A stretch of DNA of 64,000 nt from Tetracentron sinense (Eukaryota; Streptophyta; Magnoliopsida; Trochodendrales; Trochodendraceae). The stretch lies in the NCBI GenBank assembly GCA_015143295.1, contig CM026568.1, positions 17,738,607-17,802,606 of the forward strand. The letters run 5' to 3'. Shown here piece by piece: positions 22,779 through 33,504 of this stretch. The notes beneath the pieces were generated by a model. The model had not been told where the DNA came from. It ran no database searches and saw nothing but the letters and a program-made list of their open reading frames with translations. Numbering within the stretch: the stretch's first letter is position 1; each line of letters begins with the position of its first letter. The position numbers and the translations under genes were made by a program.

Positions 22779-23988
22779 TTTTTTTTTTTTTTTTTTTTTG
22801 GAAGGTAAGTTGCAGACCCCGACCAGATATATTGAAACGAAAACGGATTACATTCGGAACAATATTTACCGACTTATCCTCAATTAAGATGGACTGGAGG
22901 TCCAGAGGAATAGGTGCCGGATGAATAAAAATAGAACTATTCATAGAACAGTTTTTGGCTAGCCGGTCTGCTGCCCTGTTGATTTCTCTCACACATGGCA
23001 AAATTTACAAGAGAGGAAGGATGATCTTTAGTCGTTTAATCTCATGCAAAAGATTCTTCCAAGACCAATGCGCTTCAGCCAGACCATTTATGTGATTCAC
23101 CGCCCATTTAATGCTATGTTTGGTTGCCGAGAAAATTGTAGAAAACATGGAAAAGAGAAGAAAATTTTAGATTTTTAATACAAATTTTAGTTGTGTTTTG
23201 TCTAATTTTCTTTTCTTTTCCATGTTTTTACTTATTTTCTTGACAACAAAACATAGGGTTAGCGTCTGAAAAAACGGGAAGCTTGGATGCACCAAAATCC
23301 AAGGCTAGCTAGAGCCCACGAAGGATGGCCTTCAGTTCAATGGCTTCAATGAACTCTTAAACACAAGCGGAAGAAAAAGCAATACATAGATGGCCTGAGT
23401 GGTCACAAATGATGCCACCCAGCCCGGCACCGATGGAAGAGAGAGAGCCATCCGAATCGAGAGCCCATAAGCCAGAAGGTGGGGGACACCATGAGCATGG
23501 TTTACCCAAATGAACCTGGAAGTCAAGAGGAAGCCACCAACTGATAGAGAACTCCCTATTGGAAGGGCTGTCTCTAGCAAGAATGTTAGAAGAAGATGCG
23601 CAGAGTCTCGAGTCTGATTGAATTTGGAGAGTGATGTTGAAAGCATCTCTAGATTTCTTATTAAAAATTTTGTTGTTGCGCTCCATCCAGAGGTGATAAA
23701 CAGTGGCATTGAAGGCAATTTTCTTTATGTTTTGGATCACTCCAGTTCCTTAAACATCTTGCACGTCGCTGCAAGATGTATATCAGCAAACAACAATTTG
23801 TTGGGCTTCATTGTATCCTAAAGGCTATTCATTTCAAACTCAATTGCAAACTAGTAGTAGGGGCGAATAACGTCTTAAGGAAAACGGATTTTCCAGTGCA
23901 CCTTGAAGCATCTCATTGTGTTTCCTTCTTTGTCCATCTTATCTACATAGCTTTTGAAATCTTAGATCCGGCCGAAAATGCATGATTA
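22779..23988 (-). mobile_element. LINE 3' remnant with RNase H domain
   Basis: Reading right to left: HLWMERNNKIF typical of the C-terminal part of plant L1 ORF2, then a ribonuclease H domain with ALDSDGSLSS, GLGGIICDHSG and, past a stop, IEAIELKAILRG and FSDAN. The final helix region CVREINRAADRLAKN lies near 22940-23000. The element ends in a 22-nt poly-A (poly-T at 22779-22800 on +). Stops, frame changes and a 148-bp MITE at 23111-23258 break it. The right (5') boundary is approximate and no target duplication was found. Confidence 0.82.
23111..23258. mobile_element. Harbinger-like MITE inside LINE RNase H (148 bp)
   Basis: The arms CTATGTTTGGTTGCCGAGAA and, in reverse, CTATGTTTTGTTGTCAAGAA form terminal inverted repeats. 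TTA lies on both sides (23108-23110, 23259-23261). A close relative lies at 34124-34274. The interior is A/T-rich with ACATGGAAAAGA-like inverted words. It interrupts the RNase H frame of the LINE remnant. Confidence 0.78.
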
Positions 23989-24949
23989 GGCCTGGGGTGG
24001 CATTTACTACTTATCAACCCAATGTCGGGCTGGACGGCCACATTAAGCCCAATCCATTGCTACCCTAATCTAGAAAACTATCTAAAATAAATGCAAGAGG
24101 GTGTGCCCTGTGGGTAACAAATCATGCTAAAACACTCCTAAATTTAATTCATTAGACACCTGTCCCTCGAGATAGGATGGTAAATTTTTGTTCCCATTTG
24201 AAGGTAGCCAGGAATTGTTCCCCTCGTGTGAAAGGAGGCCTTCGCCAATTACAAAAAAGTTCTTGGAGTTGTACAACGTCGTGAACCAAAACGTTTCACA
24301 TGAAGAAACTTGATTTATTGAATAACATTGATGATTGACAATGACCTTAATCAAGGGTTTAAACAAACCGTAGAAAACTCCTAATTTTGAAAGATAATCC
24401 TAATTAATTCATGATACCTATCTAAGATTGCGATAGAGAGACAATGGGAATGTTATAGTGTATCTCTTCACTTTATTACAAGAGATATTAATGCCTTAAC
24501 ACTTCCCTTCAATCTCATGATGATCCAGATCTTCATGAGTTTGATAACAATAGAGTTCCCCCTATCGCCATAGATGGAAATTTTCCAAAGGGTGGTTAGT
24601 TGCTTTGTTGCCGAGGAGAAGAATAATAAGAACTATGACAGAGTGCAAATAAGCCTCGATAGGCCAAAGATAAGTGGTCTCTGGGACCAGGATATCGGCC
24701 TCTATGGGCCAGAAATATGGAGCTTTTATGGGATGAAATTGTGAGTCTAAAGGCCTGATATGTTGACCTCCATGGATTAAGAGAAGGGGCCTCTATGGGC
24801 CAGGAAAAAAGTGTCTCTAATGAGCTTCAGCCTTAAACTAGGCTGAAAAGGGACTCTTTAGGTTTGGTTTGTCAGTTTCAACTCAATCTTCAAACTTTTT
24901 TTTTGCTCCTCATGTGAACTAAAAGCAATCAACGTGTGTTGGCAAGAAC
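23989..24949. other. No gene seen
   Basis: Non-coding. At 24630-24830 there are four or five loose repeats of GCCTCTATGGGCCAG-like words at 40-60 bp spacing; origin unknown. Nothing else recognisable. Confidence 0.4.
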
Positions 24950-25507
24950 TAGGCTTGTTAAAAAATCATGTAAGAAGGGTACCTTGCTCGGCCCAGCTCT
25001 TGAGGGTAGGGTTGGGGCCTAGTCAATCTAGGTCCTTGAAGGGCTAGGGCAGAGCAGTGTTAGTCTTGCCCTTATAAGTAAGGACAGGGTTAGGTTAGGG
25101 CTAACCCCTGCCCCACCCTTTGATAACCCTACCTTGACTTCAACCCTTAATTTTTTTTATTTCAATCTTAGTTTGTTGTCAAGATACATTATGTTTTATG
25201 TTTTATCTAGCTTCATTATTATACTTATTTAACTTTATTTTTATATTTATTTATTTTATTTTAAATAATTTCAATTGAATAATCTGTTGGGTTGGCAATC
25301 GGTATATAAAAAAAAATTGTCATCTCGAATGAGAAAAAAATTATCGTTATTCTTTCTAGCCCTACCATGCTCTGACCCTTGAGAGCAAGGCTAGGGCCAA
25401 ATCAATCAAGTCCCTTGAAGGGGTAGGGCAAAGTTAGGGTCTTACCCTCATAAGTAAGGGTAGGGTTTGGGCTGATCCCTACCTTACCCTACCATTTGAT
25501 AGTCCTA
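24950..25507. mobile_element. hAT-type element, TAGG/CCTA ends (558 bp)
   Basis: It starts TAGGCTTGTTAAAAAATC and ends TTTGATAGTCCTA, flanked by identical 8-bp duplications GCAAGAAC (24942-24949 and 25508-25515). Subterminal regions on both sides hold related GGGTAGGGT / TAAGTAAGGGTAGGG words, arranged partly as a direct and partly as an inverted pair around an AT-rich middle. There is no coding capacity. Confidence 0.85.
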
Positions 25508-25515
25508 GCAAGAAC

Positions 25516-26721
25516 CAATGGAAGTGGGAGCAATAACACATTTTTTTTTGTAAGCATTCCAATGTTCCTCTAATGTTCCAATTCCAATAAGAAAGACTTC
25601 CACTTTACTCATTCAAGCATAATTCCTTGAAATCAAGCTCCATTGCATTTAACACCCTTGAAGCCAAACCATGAAGATCTACACTCCTCGAGACCTATAA
25701 GCCAAAATCCTCCAAGAATAACCAGCCTCATCATTTGACATTACCTTTCCCGCGGCATGCTCTTCTTTTACTAATATTTGGAATATGAGAACCACACACC
25801 AACTGTGTTAATGACCGATCCAGTCAAATTAAGGGGATGCGCACTTGCTCACCACTCAGCAAGACAAAAACGAGGGTTGTGGTTCCAACCCCTTGAGGGC
25901 TTCAACTTGGGCACCATTCCACGTGGAGGTCAATGATCAAGTGGTTGTACTGAAAGAAACTAGTTTTTGATAACTAATTTTTTTTAAAAAAATATCATTT
26001 CCCTTTGGTTCGTGATATAGAGGAAGGAAGAAGAGGGGACAAAAAAAAAAAACATGGACTTTGACTCCCAACTTAGTAGGTATGTTGACGTTAGGATTTG
26101 CTTTTTTTTTTTTATATTTATTGTAAGACTATTTGGGGTTATTATTTAGGATTACAATTTAGGGAAATCATAATTGGTTTAGGATTTGATTTTATGTTTA
26201 TAAATAGACTAAGTGTATTTAATGAGAGTCTTGATAGTTCTCATGAAGAGTAGTGACACTAGGGAAGAAGAATGGTGGCTATTAGGCGAGCGAGAACCTC
26301 TTTGGAAGAAGAGCAGGATCACGGTATCTTAGTGGCTCTCATAGAGAGCGGACTCCCGATATTCGAGAGTCCATTAAACTCATTAAGGCTATTTTTATTA
26401 AGCCCATAACTGCTACTTTCATTTGCCCATTAGAGACTATTCTTTAGCTCATTAGAGGCCCCATCTCTAGCCCATCAGATTCCCCCTTCTTCATCCATCT
26501 CTATACAAGACATTTCAGAGTAAGTACATCCCAACAAATCCAGCAGCATGCAACACTGTATTCAAATTTAGAAGGTGTCAACAAAGGGAGTACTCGAGTT
26601 GCAACATACACAACGATTTTCAACCTCCATATGTTTGAGGGGGTGTATTATATAATACACTGTTTCATTCAATTGTACCTCATCATAACATTAGATTAGC
26701 ATCACTCAATGATATAATAAA
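25516..26721. other. No gene; contains a repeat also found near 56 kb
   Basis: Sequence at about 26069-26500 (ATAATTGGTTTAGGATTTGA, AATAGACTAAGTGTATTTAA, GAGAGTC/CTCTCAT words) is related in inverted orientation to 55716-56240, so it is a dispersed element of unknown class. TGTTG at 26072 and CAACA near 26537 could be ends of a solo LTR, but the flanks do not match. Confidence 0.4.
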
Positions 26722-27212
26722 CTAGCAAACACCCCATGCGATGCAAGAGAAAAAAATAATAATAATAAAAATGAGTACAATAATTTTTAAGATATGATAT
26801 GTTTATTTAATAAAATTACATACATTCTTTTCATACTAATTTTTTTACATTAATTGTTTATTTGATATGAAATTATATAATTATGTAGTTCATCCTCACC
26901 TCAATCTCAACAATTGTACAAATATAATAATGTTAATTAATTATAATTAATAGGAGATATGTCACGATCAATGAGGGAAAGAGAAATGTTTGCAAGGAGT
27001 ATTGTCTTTGAAGAGAGAAATAATGAGGGAAAATTTTTAAGAAATATAAGGGGTAAATGAAGACCATGATAGAAATTTATGGGTTTCATCTATTGATTTT
27101 AGTTTGATGATGTAACATTACAAATAAAGAAGAATCCTACTGGCATCAAGAGGAAGACATATGTGATATCCATAGAAATACTCTAACTGTGTTATATAGT
27201 AAGTAGTATAGA
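26722..27212 (-). mobile_element. Short non-autonomous Helitron (491 bp)
   Basis: Read on the - strand it begins TCTATACTACTTACTATATA at 27212, right after an A, and ends with a GCATCGCATGGGG hairpin region followed by TTTGCTAG at 26722, right before a T. 5' TC, 3' hairpin plus CTAG, and insertion between A and T with no duplication are the full set of Helitron terminal features. The interior is AT-rich and non-coding. Confidence 0.85.
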
Positions 27213-27667
27213 TTTGATTAATTTGATTAAGAATATATTAGATTAAATTTTTACTTGAAGTCAATGTAGTCTCTATATAATGGGTTTTTACCCTTAAATA
27301 CACTCAGGGTTCTTTAAGAGACCCAAAATGCACCCTATTTTAGAAATTTTTCCTAAATACACCTCAAACCTACTTTTAAGACTCTTTTACCCTTATATCA
27401 AAATAAAGAGTTTCAAGAAACTCGAGCCATTGTCTCCCGCAGCTGTCTCCTGCCGTTAGCTCCCGTGCAGACATTGTATTGGTTAGGGTTAAGTTTGGTG
27501 CAGGTGCAGAGCAGCAGCTGTGGCGACAACTGTGCTAGTAAAATGGGCTCATGGGAGCTATATTGCTTTTTGGGTCCTAAAACAGGCCCACGGGAGCCAT
27601 TGATACAGTGTTGATTTCTTGGGTCCTAATTTGTAACTTATGATCAAAGGAAGGAAGAACTTTTTGT
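27213..27667. other. No gene seen
   Basis: Non-coding AT-rich sequence. GTCTCCCGCAGCTGTCTCC and related CGGGAGCC words near 27430-27600 recur a few times in both orientations; significance unknown. Confidence 0.35.
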
Positions 27668-27830
27668 TTCTTTTTTTTGGCATGAGACACACGGTTAGGC
27701 TGTAACCCCGATTAGCAAGTCAGTATCAGTTCTAAGTTAAAAGCGAGAATGCAACCCACACTCACCTTCTCGGGAATGAAACCTGGATGCTCCTTCCTAA
27801 GGAAGGGATACATCTACGGCTATTCCCAGG
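27668..27830 (-). mobile_element. SINE-like retroposon, family A
   Basis: On the - strand it reads CATCCAGGTTTCATTCCCGAG (a box-B-like segment), AAGGTGAGTGTGGGTTGC, CTTGCTAATCGGGGTTACAG, CCTAACCGTGTGTCTC and ends in a short A-tract (poly-T at 27668-27677 on +). The same order of words appears on the + strand at 35312-35488 and, rearranged, at 29838-30112. Short length, a promoter-like box and an A-tail fit a tRNA-derived SINE. Confidence 0.68.
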
Positions 27831-28415
27831 GTGTGTAAGGAAGGAAGATCAGAATAACAGCCGTTGGGTTCTTCCACCCGTACACCAACGATAGTAGAGG
27901 CAGAGAGAGAGAGTGCTATGATGCGCTGTCAAAGCCATCCAATAAGAGAACCCCAATCTCTATTGCATCATCTACACCGATGATCACGATGCTTCAACGG
28001 TAATCCTAAGGGATCGAGCCATTGATAGATTTGGAGTTAAGCTCCTTTACCCACCTAAGGTAGCCTTACTAGATTAAACATTTCTTCCCTCCTTGATTAT
28101 ATTGTCTGGGTAGATTTATGTTCATTTTGGGTTTCTTTACTTATAAGGAATTTTTTATTCTGGTTGATTTGGCTGGATTTAGATTAGATCATGTAAGGCG
28201 TTCCCATGAAATCCATTTCCAAACCTAAGGTATCACGTCATTGGTGGATGTCCCCCTCTTAAATACTCACCATTTTCCATTCTATTATGGCAATTGTTAT
28301 TGTAATTACTGGTGGGGAGAGGAGAGTTATAGTGGTGGGGAGAAAAACTCTTGAGTTTCTTGAAATCCTTTATTTTGAGTGAGGGGAAGGAGTTAACGAC
28401 ACCCGATTGAACTCG

Positions 28416-29387
28416 CTAGTGGCAGGTGCAATGCATGTGAGAGCAAGGGGAAGGAGTTGACCACAGTTAATAAGAATTAAAAGGGGCACGTGTTAACCCA
28501 CAGGTGTGATTGAACTCTCCCCAAGGTCAATCGCGATTGGTTGTAATTCTAAATAGATAGATGGTAAGGGGTAGTTTAGGAATTAAAGTAAAACATTAAA
28601 TCAAAGGCAAGAGTAGTTTGGGAATTAAAGTAAAATATTAAATCAATGTTTTGTTTTTATATAAGGGTAATTTGGAAATTTCATAAAAATCATCTACGCA
28701 TGCCTCTCGCATTATAATAGTAAAGACACGTGCAATGCTTGTGAGAGCGAGGGGAAGGAGTTAACCACAGTTAATAGGAATTAAAAGGGGCACGTGTTAA
28801 CCCACAGGTGTGATTGAACTCTCCCCAAGGTCAATCGCGATTGGCCGTAATTCTAAATAGATAGATGGTAAGGGGTAGTTTAGGAATTAAAGTAAAACAT
28901 TAAATCAAAGGCAAGAGTAGTTTGGGAATTAAAGTAAAATATTAAATCAATGTTTTGTTTTTATATAAGGGTAATTTGGAAATTTCATAAAAATCATCTA
29001 CGCATGCCTCTCGCATTATAATAGTAAAGACACGTGCAATGCTTGTGAGAGCGAGGGGAAGGAGTTAACCACAATTAATAGGAATTAAAAGGGGCACATG
29101 TTAACCCACGGGGGAAGGAGTTAACCATAGTTAATAGGAATTAAAAGGGGCATGTGTTAACCCACGGGTGTGATTGAACTCTCCCCGAGGTCAATCGCGA
29201 TTGGCTGTAATTCTAAATAGATAGATGGCAAGGGGTAGTTTAGGAATTAAAGTAAAATATTAAATAAAAGGCAAGGGTAGTTTGGGAATTAAAGTAAAAT
29301 ATTAAATCAATGTTTTGTTTTCATATATGGGTAATTTAGGAATTTCGAAAAAATCTACGCATACCTCCCGCATTATAATAGTAAAGA
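28416..29387 (-). mobile_element. Tandem Helitron array, three ~304-bp units
   Basis: Three head-to-tail copies start (+ strand) near 28427, 28732 and 29033 with GTGCAATGC(A/T)TGTGAGAGC and share GGAGTTAACCACAGTTAATA, TGATTGAACTCTCCCC, GTCAATCGCGATTGG and two AGTTTGGGAATTAAAGTAAA-like words. On the - strand the right edge is A|TCTTTACTATTATAATGCG, a Helitron-like 5' end, and the left edge is TGCATTGCACCTGCCACTAG, a Helitron-like tail. Inside the array each tail word GCATTGCACGTG runs directly into the next TCTTTACTATTATAATG. The third unit has an internal duplication of about 60 bp. No Rep/helicase is present. Confidence 0.75.
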
Positions 29388-29837
29388 TAAGAGTAAAGTG
29401 CAATGCAATGTTCACTTTCCTGCCATCCATTTTCCACTAGAGTAAAAGGGTCTTAAAAGGTTTTTGGGGTTCTTTAGAGAAGTTTGTAAAATGGGTTGTA
29501 TTTTGGCTCTCTCATTTAGGAAAAAATCCCGTATATAAACTCCAATGGAGGTCAATGTAATTATCTAAGTTTATCAATAATATCAATTTCTTCATCACCC
29601 AACAATGGATGGTGATACTCTGATACATCTCGTTCAAAACAAGGAGTGTTGTTTCCGATTACTACGACAGAAGACCCACACCCAAAGTACCAAAGGTAGT
29701 GCTGTTGTTGATCCCTACGACAGAAGACCCACACCCAAAGTTCCACAGCTTTGGGTCCTCCCATATGTCAATAATGATTTTCCTAATCCTCGAGGAAAAG
29801 AAAAGGTCCTTTCCAATGTACACCACACACCAGGGCT

Positions 29838-30112
29838 TTGTCCCAGTGGTAGTGTGTATCCCCTGATTTGGGGGGAGGGGGAGGGGGAGGTACTGGTTCC
29901 ATTCCCGAGAGGGTGGGAGTTTGTATATACTCTCCACTGCCCACTAAGTGGTAGTGTGTATCCCTTGATTTGGAGGGAGGTGCTGTTTCCATTCCCGAGG
30001 GTGGAAGTTTGTATATACTCTCCACCCGCCCACTAACTGAACAAATACTAACACTGAACCGGCGTTACAGCCTAAACGTATATCTCGAACCAAAAAAAAA
30101 ATATGTGCACCC
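29838..30112 (+). mobile_element. SINE-like retroposon, partly duplicated, family A
   Basis: Words GTGGTAGTGTGTATCCC, TTCCATTCCCGAG and GTTTGTATATACTCTCCAC occur twice (about 29845-29940 and 29945-30025), followed once by the 3' part GAACCGGCGTTACAGCCTAA and an A-tract at about 30091-30100. The 3' part matches family A at 35312-35488. The structure suggests two insertions or a duplicated 5' half. Confidence 0.6.
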
Positions 30113-30365
30113 CGACTCCCCGCCCGACTGAGCCAAAAATGGGCCACGAAAATCTCTTATAAACAGGCCGGGCTAGGCAGGCCTGTTAACAAATTTATCA
30201 AAAAAATATTGCAAGCCCAAGCTGAGCCCATTGAAAGTTGACATCCTAGCACTAACCAGCTTGTAAAAACCAAAAAGACAATTAGAAAGGCTACTCACAA
30301 TTCACATCGTTCAGAGATAAAACATGAAACCAAATCCTCTAAACTTTACTAATAATTTTGAGGAG

Positions 30366-30380
30366 AGAGAGAGAGAGAGG
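30366..30380. repeat. (GA)n microsatellite
   Basis: Short GA run downstream of the - strand gene at 30485-31627, probably in its 3' flank. Confidence 0.8.
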
Positions 30381-30484
30381 CTCCATTAATTAATTAATTT
30401 ACATAAACAAGACCACTTTCATCTCTTGAAGAAAAAGAAAAAAAAAAACAAACTAAAAAGGAGTAAAATCACTTAAAACATTAA

Positions 30485-31627
30485 TCAGACAAGTTGTTTA
30501 TCTTTCTTCCTTGCACACTTTCCATTCGGGTGATGCCAGGAAATCCATCTCCAAACCTTGAAGCTTCTCTTGCTCTTCTTAATCCCTTTATCAGTAATCC
30601 TGCATGAATTCCCATCACTGAAAATCCCAGCTCTCGAATGCCCAAATGAATTACACTCATGCTTTGATAGTGATATATCACCACCACCCGTTAACCCACT
30701 AAAACCAGATTTTGAGTTTTGGTGGAGATCACCAAATTTCAAACCAGAAATCTCAGGTTTTGATTCTGATGAGAAACCAAGCTTTAAATCAATAAACCCT
30801 GAGTCCTCCACGCCATTAAACCCATTTTCTGCTACACCATTAAAACCACTCTCAAACCCCAAGAAACCACCTTTCTTCACACCCTCAAAATCACTTGCTG
30901 AAACTAGAGAAGGACCATTACTGTCATTGTCCCCTCCAAAACCACCCACAATTGGATCTACTCCATTAGAACCACCTTCCCTTTCTGATTCTAAAATGAC
31001 TGAATTCCTTTTGATCTCAGATGCTCCAGAACCTGAAACAGAGAAACCACCACCTTCACCTTCTTCTGACTCATCAAAACAACCCCTGAAACCCCTAAGA
31101 GACTTAGACCTAGAAATGCCCATATAATCAAAAACCCACATCTCACCTTTCTCATCAAACCCACCAACATTTCTCCCTGAAAATCCAATACCCTTTTCTC
31201 TTTTCTTCCTAAAAATCCTCCCAAACCTCCAAAATCCACTACTCTTGATAACAGCAGAGCTGCTGCTGCTGCTCCTCTTGAGAAGAAGAACTGAATCTGA
31301 TTTCTCTTCGCATCGCGTGTTCGATTTCAAATCTGGGATATCGGACTTCTCGTTCTCGATTAGGAATGAAATTCGACCAACGCTTCCCACTTCAACACTG
31401 CATGAAGTGGGGTAAGAAGAGGAGATATCAGAGCAAGAACAGGACGAGAGACGTTGCTCTCCACAGTCGGAGCAAACGAGCTTGATCAATCTGTCTTTGA
31501 GGCAGAAAGCGCAGATTCCAACTGTAGATGAAGATGGGTGTTTTCTGCAAGGAATGTCTGATGAAGATGAGTAATCTGAGAACCAGTTTCCATTAGAATG
31601 GTCAACAGTTTTGCCTTTGTCCTTCAT
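30485..31627 (-). CDS. Uncharacterised plant protein, N-terminal Cys/His cluster, 380 aa
   Basis: An uninterrupted single-exon frame of 380 codons from ATG at 31627 to TAA at 30485. Residues 27-55 hold C27-x2-H30-P, C39-x2-C42-L and C52-x2-C55 (PCRKHPSSSTVGICAFCL), a possible metal-binding cluster. This start resembles plant-specific proteins of the OCTOPUS/DUF740 kind and a group of uncharacterised Arabidopsis proteins with VCSDCGEQRLSSCSCS after it. A basic stretch FWRFGRIFRKKREKG lies near residue 130-147, the middle is Gly/Ser/Phe-rich with degenerate GF..GF repeats, and the C-terminus is basic (KVWRWISWHHPNGK). No signal peptide or membrane segment is seen. The 5' side on the coding strand is CT-rich, common in plant 5' UTRs. 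Function unknown. The long + strand frame at 30558-31127 is its shadow. Confidence 0.85.
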   Translation of the reverse strand: MKDKGKTVDHSNGNWFSDYSSSSDIPCRKHPSSSTVGICAFCLKDRLIKLVCSDCGEQRLSSCSCSDISSSYPTSCSVEVGSVGRISFLIENEKSDIPDLKSNTRCEEKSDSVLLLKRSSSSSSAVIKSSGFWRFGRIFRKKREKGIGFSGRNVGGFDEKGEMWVFDYMGISRSKSLRGFRGCFDESEEGEGGGFSVSGSGASEIKRNSVILESEREGGSNGVDPIVGGFGGDNDSNGPSLVSASDFEGVKKGGFLGFESGFNGVAENGFNGVEDSGFIDLKLGFSSESKPEISGLKFGDLHQNSKSGFSGLTGGGDISLSKHECNSFGHSRAGIFSDGNSCRITDKGIKKSKRSFKVWRWISWHHPNGKCARKKDKQLV

Positions 31628-31900
31628 GGCTTCTCTTCTTCTTCTTCTTCTTTGCTTCTGGGGATTTGGGTTTACGCCAAAAAAAAAAGTAGAGAATTTT
31701 GAGTGAAGAAATCAAAGAACTTCAAGAGAGTAGTATTAAAATTGAAAGACTGAAGTTGGGTTTTAGAGAGAGAGAGAGAGAGAGAGATGGGTTTGGGGTA
31801 TGAAAGGAGATTTTTGAGTTGAGAAGATGATCAAAGAACTTCAATGGAGTTTGACTTTGAGAGAGAGAGAGAGAGAGAGGCGTCACCTTTACGTTTCCAA
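31628..31900 (-). promoter_or_regulatory. CT-rich 5' UTR/promoter of the 30485-31627 gene
   Basis: On the gene's strand, runs of CTCTCT at 31859-31879 and 31765-31787 and a CTT repeat at about 31630-31655 lie just upstream of the ATG. Pyrimidine-rich tracts close to the start are common in plant core promoters and leaders. No clear TATA box was picked out. Confidence 0.45.
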
Positions 31901-32134
31901 AACAGAGGATTCATGAAAGGCAATAGAGTAGTGTCTGCAAGCTATGATTAATGATTGTGGATGTAACAGGAAATTGAGTGAAGGATTGGACAAACTTGTA
32001 ATTAAGTTTTCCTCTTCCCTCCTTCCACTGCTGGCTGCTGCTATTAAACAACTAGACTCACTAGAGTATATTATTGCTACACCGGCTGGCTTTTACCAGT
32101 GGTACTACTGTGTAATCCTTTCGAGGACATCAGA

Positions 32135-32424
32135 TCACAGCCAATCGCAATTGAACTCGGGGAGCGTTCAATCGCACCCACAGGTATCCCTTCTAACCAC
32201 GGTTAAGATTCACTCACCCTTCGGGGTCAATAATATAAAATTGGAAGTTTTTATAAAAAATTAGTCCTATGGTTAAAATTTCTTACACCTAGAGTTACTT
32301 TTTTTTCTTTCTAGAAACTAATGTTAGATCATTGAATCTTAATTAGGGCTAATAACAGTTAGAAGGACACGTGTTTGACACGTGGGTACAATTAAACTCT
32401 CCCCAAGTTTAATCACTATTTGGT
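32135..32424. mobile_element. Fold-back MITE with CAATCGC/CACGTG module
   Basis: Left arm AGCCAATCGCAATTGAACTC, GCGTTCAATCGCACCCAC, TTCTAACCACGGTTAAG; right arm, reversed, ACCAAATAGTGATTAAACTT, GAGTTTAATTGTACCCACGT, CACGTGTCCTTCTAAC. Same family as the element nested at 21455-21716. The ends are approximate. Confidence 0.65.
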
Positions 32425-32469
32425 GTGATTCAATCTCCCCTTCAATGGGTGTTTAGGATTCCCTTCACT

Positions 32470-32738
32470 CGAATGACGTACTACCCTACCTCTTGCGTGG
32501 GTGTGGCCTTCGGTGAAGGGATGTCTGATGATCCAATCCCCTCTTCGGGTATGAGTTGCAAGAGCTCGAATGCCCAAGCTAACATGGTAGGGTGTGGCCT
32601 TCAATAGATGGAGGTTTGGGGATTGAATCTCCCCCTTGTATAAGTTGCAAGAGTTTCAATGCCCAAGCTAACATGTGACCATATTGACCCAAATAACGTA
32701 GGTAAATGATGCCAACTCCCAAAAAAAAAAAAAAAAAC
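32470..32738 (+). mobile_element. SINE-like retroposon, family B
   Basis: Contains CCTCTTGCGTGGGTGTGGCC, GGGATTGAATCTCCCCC and TTTCAATGCCCAAGCTAAC and ends in an 18-19 nt A-tract at about 32719-32737. The 5' region is partly duplicated (GTGTGGCCTTC occurs twice). The same words occur on the - strand in the SINE at 36908-37068. Confidence 0.6.
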
Positions 32739-32820
32739 GTGTAGCAGTTGATAGCCCACAAAGTTTCAGCTCACTTCTAGGTCCGGACTTTCTAATTCAC
32801 TGCTAACCAATGTTAATTGG

Positions 32821-33031
32821 GGATGGGATTTGGTCTTGCTGTACCAAGACCAAAACAATCTTGCCTATGTATAACATCCAACATGTGGGAGGGAGAAGTT
32901 ATTTCATTTTCCCCCCAATTTTTTGACTTCTTTCCCTTTGATATCTTCTCCAATTTTTATCGGCAAACGTCAAAAGCCCACGAAGAATAAGACGGTTTTG
33001 ATCTTGCTAGAGCAAGATTAAATCCCATCCC
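32821..33031. mobile_element. Mutator-like MITE (211 bp)
   Basis: Ends GGATGGGATTTGGTCTTGCT and AGCAAGATTAAATCCCATCC are inverted repeats of each other. Perfect 9-bp target duplications GTTAATTGG flank it (32812-32820 and 33032-33040), the Mutator-type length. Non-coding interior. Confidence 0.9.
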
Positions 33032-33189
33032 GTTAATTGGGGTTATAGTTTAATTGTATTTTGACTAAAAACAAATAGAGGATATGTTGGGGATTGCTAG
33101 CCACGCATAATTAATGTTTTTTATCAGTACAGATAATTAAATTTTATTCCAAATTCTCAAGTGAAACAACTGATCATATTGTTACCCCT

Positions 33190-33503
33190 CAATGGTTGAA
33201 AACAAACTAAACACACTCCGAAATCTAGTGTCCTCTACAAAGATCAAAATGGAAATCTTACAAGTCCACTCAGTTAATCACATTTGGAAAAAATCAAATC
33301 AAGTAGCTGACGTCTTAGCCAAACTGTGCAATCCCAATACTTCCAAAACCTTTTTACCAGGAGATTTGCCTCCACAGCTTGTTTCTCTTATTGAAAAAGA
33401 TAGATGGGGATGTAAATTTCCAAGAATGTAATTCCCTTTTGGTTTATTTATCTGGTAGGGATCTGCCTAACCCCAGCTTATCCTCCAGAAAAAAAAAAAA
33501 AAA
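33190..33503 (+). mobile_element. LINE 3' remnant (RNase H C-terminus)
   Basis: The frame contains VHSVNHIWKKSNQVADVLAK, the end of the ribonuclease H domain of plant L1-type ORF2 (typically W...NQVADALAKL), and is followed by a short 3' UTR and an A-tract at about 33488-33503. Strongly 5'-truncated. No target duplication was identified. Confidence 0.75.
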
Positions 33504-33504
33504 A

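Noticed and set aside
26072-26537. Possible solo LTR (TGTTG...CAACA)
   Set aside because: The flanking 5-bp words do not match, and the relative at 55716-56240 does not support the same ends.
30558-31127. 189-codon open frame on the + strand
   Set aside because: It is the antisense shadow of the 380-codon - strand gene; its Pro/Ser-rich content follows from the Gly/Ser/Phe codons on the other strand.
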